Positions 58,465 through 64,000 of a stretch of DNA of 64,000 bases are shown piece by piece; the first letter of the stretch is position 1; each line of letters begins with the position of its first letter. The position numbers and the translations under genes are program-made. Below the pieces are notes generated by a model. The model ran no database searches and had not been told where the DNA came from. It was given only the letters and a program-made list of their open reading frames with translations. The stretch is from Neodiprion pinetum. Taxonomy: Eukaryota; Arthropoda; Insecta; Hymenoptera; Diprionidae. The stretch covers positions 11,162,782-11,226,781 of the forward strand of contig NC_060233.1 in assembly GCF_021155775.2 (NCBI RefSeq). The letters run 5' to 3'.

Positions 58465-59725
58465 AAGCATACACCGAAGTTGAACGCTTAAAAAGAGTTA
58501 AAGCAAGAGAAATTCAGGAATGCAGCGTTTTAATTAATATCAGAACGAACTGAATGAGCTTCTGTGAATTTTATATCGGAAAATTATTCCCTCGGTATTC
58601 GAAACAATTGAAACCGCAAATTTTGATGAAATTGTAATTCAATCAATGATGATTAATCTGTAACGGCTTTCAAACTATCGGGCAACTTTTGTTTATGCCA
58701 AATTCGTACGATTTATCCGATTTGAATGAATAATTGGAAATTTCGGTCATAAATGAATTTCATGATCAAGCGAATGTATCTTGTAATAAAATATTCGACC
58801 ATTACATTTAACCTGAGTTGATTTCACATTTCTTGTTTTTTCAATCAATTACACCAACTAGAGAAAATGTATAAAGTAACGCACAAGTTGTTTATTTTTC
58901 TACTTGTTTTTATCTTTTTTTTTTGTACCAAGTAAAAAAGAATCTAAAATAATGCAGATTCCTCGAAATGAATGGAAGAGAAATATGCTATCTTAAAACG
59001 AACGTGTTAATCTTTTTTGGAATAGATTCAAGTCACAAGACAAACTGTATTTCTGGTCAGGTTTCAATACTCAATTTTCATAGCAAACATTTCAGTCTGA
59101 GCCTCTTCTACTGTGTTTCACCTCAGCTTTCTGCAACCCGAAGCCGAGTGTTATTTGCACGAATCTTAACCTCCAGCCATTTGGAGCACTTCCGTCTCTA
59201 GCATGGCTGAAGCAGCAGTAGCACTCTCAGGGATTTTGTTCCAGGAATCACGAAATGCAAATGTCAAACCGGTGAGCGAAGCTGAAACGTTTATTTCGTC
59301 GAAATTCAATACCGTCGAACAAGGAACTCGGGTCAATTATTCGTGACGCTTGATGAAAAAAAAAAAAAACTGCAAGTCAGATATAATTTTTCCATTCCAT
59401 CCAATTAATGAATCGTTACCAGGGAATATGCAAGCTTGAAATAAAAAAATCTCGTTTATTAAATGGCATCTAGATGATTAATCAATTTATAAAAGTTTCA
59501 AATTGATGTTGAGGGTATTCGTTCTCGAATTGAACATTAATTCTACCTTCCTTGCCTGTCTGGAATTAAAAAGTTGGCCAGGTACTTGCAAACCCTTTGC
59601 CATAAAACAAATGGAGCGTTTTTAAATAGAAGCTTTTGTAAAATTCATAAAAAAACAGGAAAGTGAGGGAAAATTCGTATCAATCAACATTCAAGGTCTT
59701 ACCGTCGTAGAAATAAAATGGCATA
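58465..59725. other. No gene recognised
   Basis: AT-rich, with a T run near 58917 and an A run near 59356. The 77-codon plus-strand frame at 58968-59201 has no known domain. Confidence 0.5.
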
Positions 59726-59729
59726 GGCA

Positions 59730-59990
59730 AAGGAGCCGCGGCTGTCAGCGGTGTTGAATTATACAAGGTGTCCGTATGGCTGTGAGAGAGCCGCATGCGA
59801 CCCTGGATTCGAAATGGGCCAGCGACGTATCGTGACGTGCAGCCGCTATATGCATAAGGCTATTACCGTCTATGGGTCGGCTGAGATTGCTTCGGGTAGG
59901 GTTAGGTTAGGTTAACCGAGGCTCACCTTGACTCAGTGGCTATGCAGTATCGAACGCTCTGGAAAACTGGGTGATTCAATAGACACCGTC
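59730..59990. promoter_or_regulatory. GC-richer island ending in a short TTAGG run
   Basis: Contains GGAGCCGCGGCTGTCAGC, AGAGCCGCATGCGACCC and GTGACGTGCAGCCGC, none repeated elsewhere in the window. GGGTAGGGTTAGGTTAGG lies at 59896, a short telomere-like run. No open frame of 60 codons is present. Function is unknown. Confidence 0.2.
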
Positions 59991-60142
59991 GGCGGTCGAA
60001 CGTTTCTGCCTCATATGTAGCTAAATTTAGAACTCTTGCGATCTGTGTAATAACGCTCTGTATCCATTTTCTATTCCTCTTTTGTTTCGCCGTCATTTTT
60101 TTTCGCTCATTTCTCTCTCCACCTCGTTTCTATGAGCTTTCA

Positions 60143-60417
60143 TGTAACGTCGGTTACCCGATCCTCTTGTAACCTGAATGACAAATAGTTAGACTAAGGT
60201 CCGACGGACAAGTTAGACACATGTGTGTATGAGACGTCATCTCTGAATAACCAAGCTTCTATGGCCGACGCCAACCGGCGTCAGTTCGTAATGAGACGCT
60301 CAGTGTAAAGAAATGTAAAAGTCGACTAGTCATTAATAAATATTATTCGTCATAATATGAAATCCTGTGGAACTTTATTTAGGCCAGACGGTCGGTTAAC
60401 CTCTTCAGTATACCACA
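60143..60417 (+). mobile_element. Probable solo LTR (275 bp)
   Basis: It starts TGTAACGTCGGTTACCCG and ends TATACCACA, the TG...CA pattern of LTRs. Inside are arthropod initiator words TCAGTTCG (60281) and TCAGTG (60300), followed by a poly-A signal AATAAA (60335) and a GGAACTTTATTTAGG segment, in the order expected for U3-R-U5. Flanks TTTCA and ATTCA could be a 5-bp target duplication with one change. No primer-binding site follows it and no polypurine tract precedes it, so it would be solo. No second copy is present to prove it. Confidence 0.4.
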
Positions 60418-60419
60418 AT

Positions 60420-60850
60420 TCAAATTTAGTCTTGAGTTATGGTATCGTTTACGAGACATTTGAGGTTAGAGAGAAATAAAAATCAGTAAACTTGTCGTTA
60501 GTTTATTAATAGCTAATTATTGCACATTGTAGTTAATTTATTTGATTCGGTCTAAAATCAGGTCATATCGTTAATAAATTATACGCACTTGAAAATGTTG
60601 TTTGCTGCTTATTTCAGTGTGTCTATGAAGATTTATGAAAAAGCCTTGATAGGTCTTGTCAAAAGTTTTTGCAATTCTAGTTTCGTTGAAAATATTTTTT
60701 TACAGATGTGTCCAGATTTTCTCAGTTGCATTTTGGAAAAATTATAATTCTAACCATTTCCCAAAAATCTTATAATATTTCTCAGAAATCAATTCCTGTT
60801 TTCCATATTACAAAGTATTACAGATAGCATTAAAACATCGGCAAACACCA
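60420..60850. other. No gene seen
   Basis: AT-rich sequence. No frames, repeat ends or motif clusters worth reporting. Confidence 0.5.
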
Positions 60851-60854
60851 CAAC

Positions 60855-61160
60855 ACAGGTTTTTTCAGATTTTAGATGCAAAATAGTGGAGTTCATTTGA
60901 AAAACAAATCAACTTTCTCTAAACCTTGATCCGATTTTCATCTTCAACTCGACTTGGTTGGAAATAGTCAAAAAGACGAGAGCCGAAATTTTTTCAAATT
61001 TCCAATAGTAAAAGAAGTTTGCAAAAAATCTGAGTGGTACCTAAAAATTCGATCGCTTCTTATTACGAACTCGAATTGACCAAAAATATTTAAAAACTCG
61101 AAGTTTTTTCGGATCATCAACAGGCAATGAAGTTCGAGACGAATCCGAGTTCCTCTGACG
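60855..61160 (+). repeat. Faded tandem repeat, ~114-131 bp unit, ~3 copies
   Basis: TTTTTTCAGATTTTAGATGC (60859), TTTTTTCAAATTTCCAATAG (60990) and TTTTTTCGGATCATCAACAG (61104) mark the units. Each is followed by AGTGGAGTTC / GAAGTTTGC / GAAGTTCGAG-type sequence and preceded by an ACTCGA-rich part. Strong divergence makes the limits uncertain. Confidence 0.45.
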
Positions 61161-61386
61161 ACAAGCTTCATTAATTTCTCGTCATCGACTCTCACAATCA
61201 TAGGGTATTCGAATGATTAAAAATTTTCCAAAAACAATTAAAATTTTTTTATAGAACGGGCCGAGAATATTCTATATATCGAAGAAACGTTTGAGAAAAC
61301 AAATTTTTCTGAATGAAAAAGAAATTTTGCAGTATTTTTCCACCATGGTGCTTAGTATCATTTCCACGATTCTTGCGTATGCTAAA

Positions 61387-61800
61387 TTATTCTAATAAGA
61401 CTGTGAACCTGCTACTCCCTGAATTTCTAGAGCGGAATAGTGGCGTCAGTGAACTAGTTGGCATCTTCGGCGTGTCCTGAATGCTTGCAAAACGTAAATA
61501 TCGCGGTGAGTTGAGGGTAGAGCCCTCTAACTGTAGGTGCAGGTAGTCACTCGGCGTAACAATATACATAAATTGTACGGTAATCAAGCCGTGTGGTTTC
61601 CAAGCACACGGAAAAGACAGCGGAGCAACGTCGAAGCTTGAAAGAGCCGGCGATCCAACTCGGGCCAACCTAACCTACCCAACCCAAACTTAACCCTAAC
61701 TTCCGCGAATTACCCCCACGGCAGCTTGTTTGCATCGAGTTAGGGCGAAGCCTTTTCCTTCGCCAAAGTTGCGGGATCTAGGTCTAACTTCACTTTGTTT
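61387..61800. promoter_or_regulatory. GC-richer island with a CCTAA-rich segment
   Basis: A minus-strand frame (61387-61668, up to 93 codons) is open but unrecognised. CCAACCTAACCTACCCAACC and TTAACCCTAAC at 61663-61700 are minus-strand TTAGG-like words. The rest is complex sequence, for example GCGGTGAGTTGAGGG, donor-like at 61503 on the plus strand. I cannot choose between regulatory DNA, an unrecognised exon and a decayed insertion. Confidence 0.2.
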
Positions 61801-61804
61801 ACAG

Positions 61805-62185
61805 AAGCTCCAAGACCGCTACCACTTGACTATACGATCTAACCTATCTCAATTATTCAGTCTATCGAGTTCCGCGTCAGCGTCGCCATTTTTTATTACA
61901 GGCAAAATATTTTGATTGATCACCTATCGACTATCGTAATCTGTCATATTGTTCGTCGACTCTTCATTCTTTCGCCTCGATGACATGCATCCGGAAATTT
62001 TTGAGGATATGAGAATCTTTCAGGTTAGGTTACTCAATTACGACGTCACAATACCGGAGTCAGTAGACAATTAAACCTAATAACATTTTCTGATCATCAT
62101 ATGTTCGGAAGAAATAACGAGTAACAGAAAAAAACCACTCATTGTTGTAATAACTTAACGATTATCTGTAAAATGCATTATGTAG
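61805..62185. other. No gene seen
   Basis: Mixed composition with a single AGGTTAGGTTA word at 62022. No reading frame or repeat ends. Confidence 0.5.
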
Positions 62186-62188
62186 ATT

Positions 62189-62460
62189 AAATGGTCTGCC
62201 TATGTTAATATTTGATGCGCATGCGCCAAGATCCGAGAGCAGTTATTTGCCAGGGTAACCAACCGTCATAAACTTGAACAACAGTCCGCCGCGATACATG
62301 TAACCTCAAAAATTTTGTCAGCTGTCGTTGTTGAACGCAACTGCTAGCGACGATTGTAAAAATTTTTGAGGTTACGTTCACGACGGTTGGTTGCCCTGTC
62401 AAAAAACTGCACTCGAATTGCAGCGCATCCGCATAAGATTATAGCAGATGGCGGTCCATT
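62189..62460. mobile_element. Palindromic MITE, family A, copy 3 (best preserved)
   Basis: The left arm reads AATGGTCTGCC, GATGCGCATGCGCC, AAGATCCGAGAGCAGTTAT and CAGGGTAACCAACCGT. The right arm on the minus strand reads AATGGACCGCC, TATGCGGATGCGCT, CAATTCGAGTGCAGTTTT and CAGGGCAACCAACCGT. This makes a terminal inverted repeat of about 77 bp. The middle again has GTAACCTCAAAAATTTTG facing AAAATTTTTGAGGTTACG, so almost the whole element can fold on itself. The 65-codon minus-strand frame inside is not conserved in copies 1 and 2. Confidence 0.85.
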
Positions 62461-62464
62461 CAGT

Positions 62465-62965
62465 CATCGGCACCTTGCAAAGGTATTATTATATTGAACC
62501 GGGAAAAAAGAAAACGAAATATCAATCTTGTGAGATTTTAGCCGTGACAACAACAACGAGAACCGCGCTTTATATAGCTACTGTAAAAATAAATTTCTCC
62601 AATTTCAGGCTGGTTTGTGTAACATTTCGAGATATAATACGGTCATAAAAAAAAAACTGCCAAGAACTTTGCCTGTGGTCGTAACTCGTCGGGATCTCAC
62701 GCTTGGTACTTTTTGCCGCAGCAACAAATGTATGCATGATTTTTTTTCGGAGGATACACTACGTTTATATGTGTTCATAATACAATATCCTTGAAATATT
62801 CCAAGATCCGAGATGTCGAGGGAAAATGGTGGGCGTAAATTCTTGTTATTTTCAGACATGCGCATGTATTTTTATGAACCGAGAACAAATATTTTATGTA
62901 ACAAGTTCATAACATTACTTACTTGATCGAACCGAGCAATTTTATTTTCAGCAATATTGGTCGCC
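62465..62965. other. No gene seen
   Basis: Short frames on both strands without recognisable features. Confidence 0.5.
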
Positions 62966-62969
62966 TCAT

Positions 62970-63600
62970 TTCTCAGTCATTATAAACAAATAAATATTTC
63001 GTTTCTGGCCAACGATATGTCATCAAATTACGATCAGGTTCTACTGTGATTGATTTCGGTATTAATCACTCATTTTTTTTTTTTTTTATTTTAGAACCTG
63101 TTCGATTTTTGAAAAACAGTGATATACCTAGTCCTGAGTTATTAGCAAATGTCGATGTCTTCTGTCCAGCAATAATTCGAAAACAAGTGAATTAATCGCG
63201 ATAAAACTCGATTTATTAACTTGGTTTTGTTTAATTTAAAAGTGAGGCAATTTTAAGCAAAATTGATCTAGTTGTTCCTAAGTTATTAGCAAATATAATA
63301 GCCCGTTTTTATCGGACAACTCAATAAACGAATAGAGTAATTCAAACGAAATTTGGTCTGCCAGTTTGGCTTTACTGAACTCTTTACTGATTGAAATTCG
63401 AGCAAAATCGCCGCAGAGATATTTCTCAGTTATTTAGAAAAATAAAAATGCTTCCTTCTGACAATAACTTGAAAACGGATGAACCATTTTGTATGAAATC
63501 AAAGCACTGAGTTCGGATTTATTAAACTTATAAATGATCGGATACTGAACAAAATTTATGAAGCCGTTATTTGTGTCTCAGTTATTTTCAAAAAGAAAAA
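62970..63600 (+). repeat. Old tandem array, ~145-160 bp unit, ~4-5 copies
   Basis: The phrase CCTGAGTTATTAGCAAATG or a variant marks units at about 62975, 63137, 63281, 63426 and 63575, with spacings of 162, 144, 145 and 149 bp. In most units it is followed some 30 bp later by an AATAACTCGAAAACRAGTGAA-like phrase. The second phrase appears again at the very end of the window (AATAACTCAAAAACGACTGA, 63978), so the array probably continues beyond it. No reading frame is conserved between units. Confidence 0.6.
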
Positions 63601-63604
63601 TCTT

Positions 63605-64000
63605 TCAACAGTATATTTTTCAAGGTATAGCAATTACAGCAATTTAACTTCGTGTGAAAATCGTATAACAAAAAGAAAAAAGTGTTAAAAGTGCAAAGAC
63701 AAGTAGAATAAACGGTTAATTTTAAAGACCTTGACCGAACCACCCGAAGAATTTCCTTCCGCGCTGCGTTTCGAGCCCATAAAACATTAACAAATGAAAT
63801 TCGTAAATTTTTTTCAAATTTTGTACTCAAATAATTCTAAAACTGCTCATATCCAACGAAATCCAAAATACGGTTAGTTCATAGCTAAAAAAAATTGTGC
63901 TAATTGAGACTAAAATCATCAAAATCTGTTGAACTATAACGAACACGAAATATCATGTTCTTTCATGTTCCAAGCGAATAACTCAAAAACGACTGAACCG
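63605..64000. other. Mostly featureless; edge of the preceding array
   Basis: A minus-strand frame of 80 codons (63588-63830) is unrecognised. The last 25 bases match one of the marker phrases of the array at 62970-63600. The window is cut here. Confidence 0.45.

Overview
This window looks like AT-rich, non-coding nuclear DNA from an insect. I could not identify one protein-coding gene, rRNA or tRNA in it. Three things point to an insect: abundant TTAGG-type telomere-like DNA, many short non-autonomous DNA transposons, and dense microsatellites with long A/T runs. The TTAGG-rich AT background fits Hymenoptera well, but that is an inference. All open frames are short (the longest is 186 codons), many depend on homopolymer runs, and none carries a domain I recognise. 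The window is either an intergenic desert or the inside of very large introns.

The layout is carried by repeats. (1) Three copies of one palindromic inverted-repeat element (called A here) lie near 5.2, 19.5 and 62.2 kb. Their long terminal inverted repeats contain GCGCATGCGC. (2) Four copies of a second element (B), ending in CACTGAG/CTCAGTG, lie near 9.2, 15.2, 45.0 and 53.0 kb. They include two full-length copies of almost the same size in opposite orientation, an internally deleted copy and a truncated copy. (3) There are fold-back structures: a long inverted repeat with arms of about 250 bp at 45.4-46.1 kb, a second at 48.95-49.2 kb, and a compact near-perfect 32-bp hairpin at 50.1 kb. 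(4) A probable piggyBac-type MITE lies at 49.6 kb and a probable solo LTR at 60.1-60.4 kb. (5) Many tandem arrays are present: about 41 bp (2.3 kb, and 7.6 kb), 60-67 bp (10.7 kb), a 27-bp higher-order form of TTAGG (20 kb), exactly 153 bp (26.2-26.8 kb), 20 bp (43.8 kb), about 142 bp (52 and 56 kb, built from the same words), and faded arrays with periods of roughly 115-170 bp at 37.7, 60.9 and 63 kb.

Between the repeats are several islands with higher GC and complex sequence (about 14.6, 16.8, 27.0, 37.1, 46.3, 52.8, 58.2, 59.8 and 61.5 kb). They contain clusters of homeodomain, CRE, Runx or Sox-like words, and three carry good splice-site consensus sequences. They are the best places to look for enhancers or untranslated or short exons, but sequence alone does not prove this. 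Because there are no genes, there is no pathway or operon logic to describe. The biology visible here is repeat turnover, possible small-RNA hairpins, and possible cis-regulation of genes outside the window.
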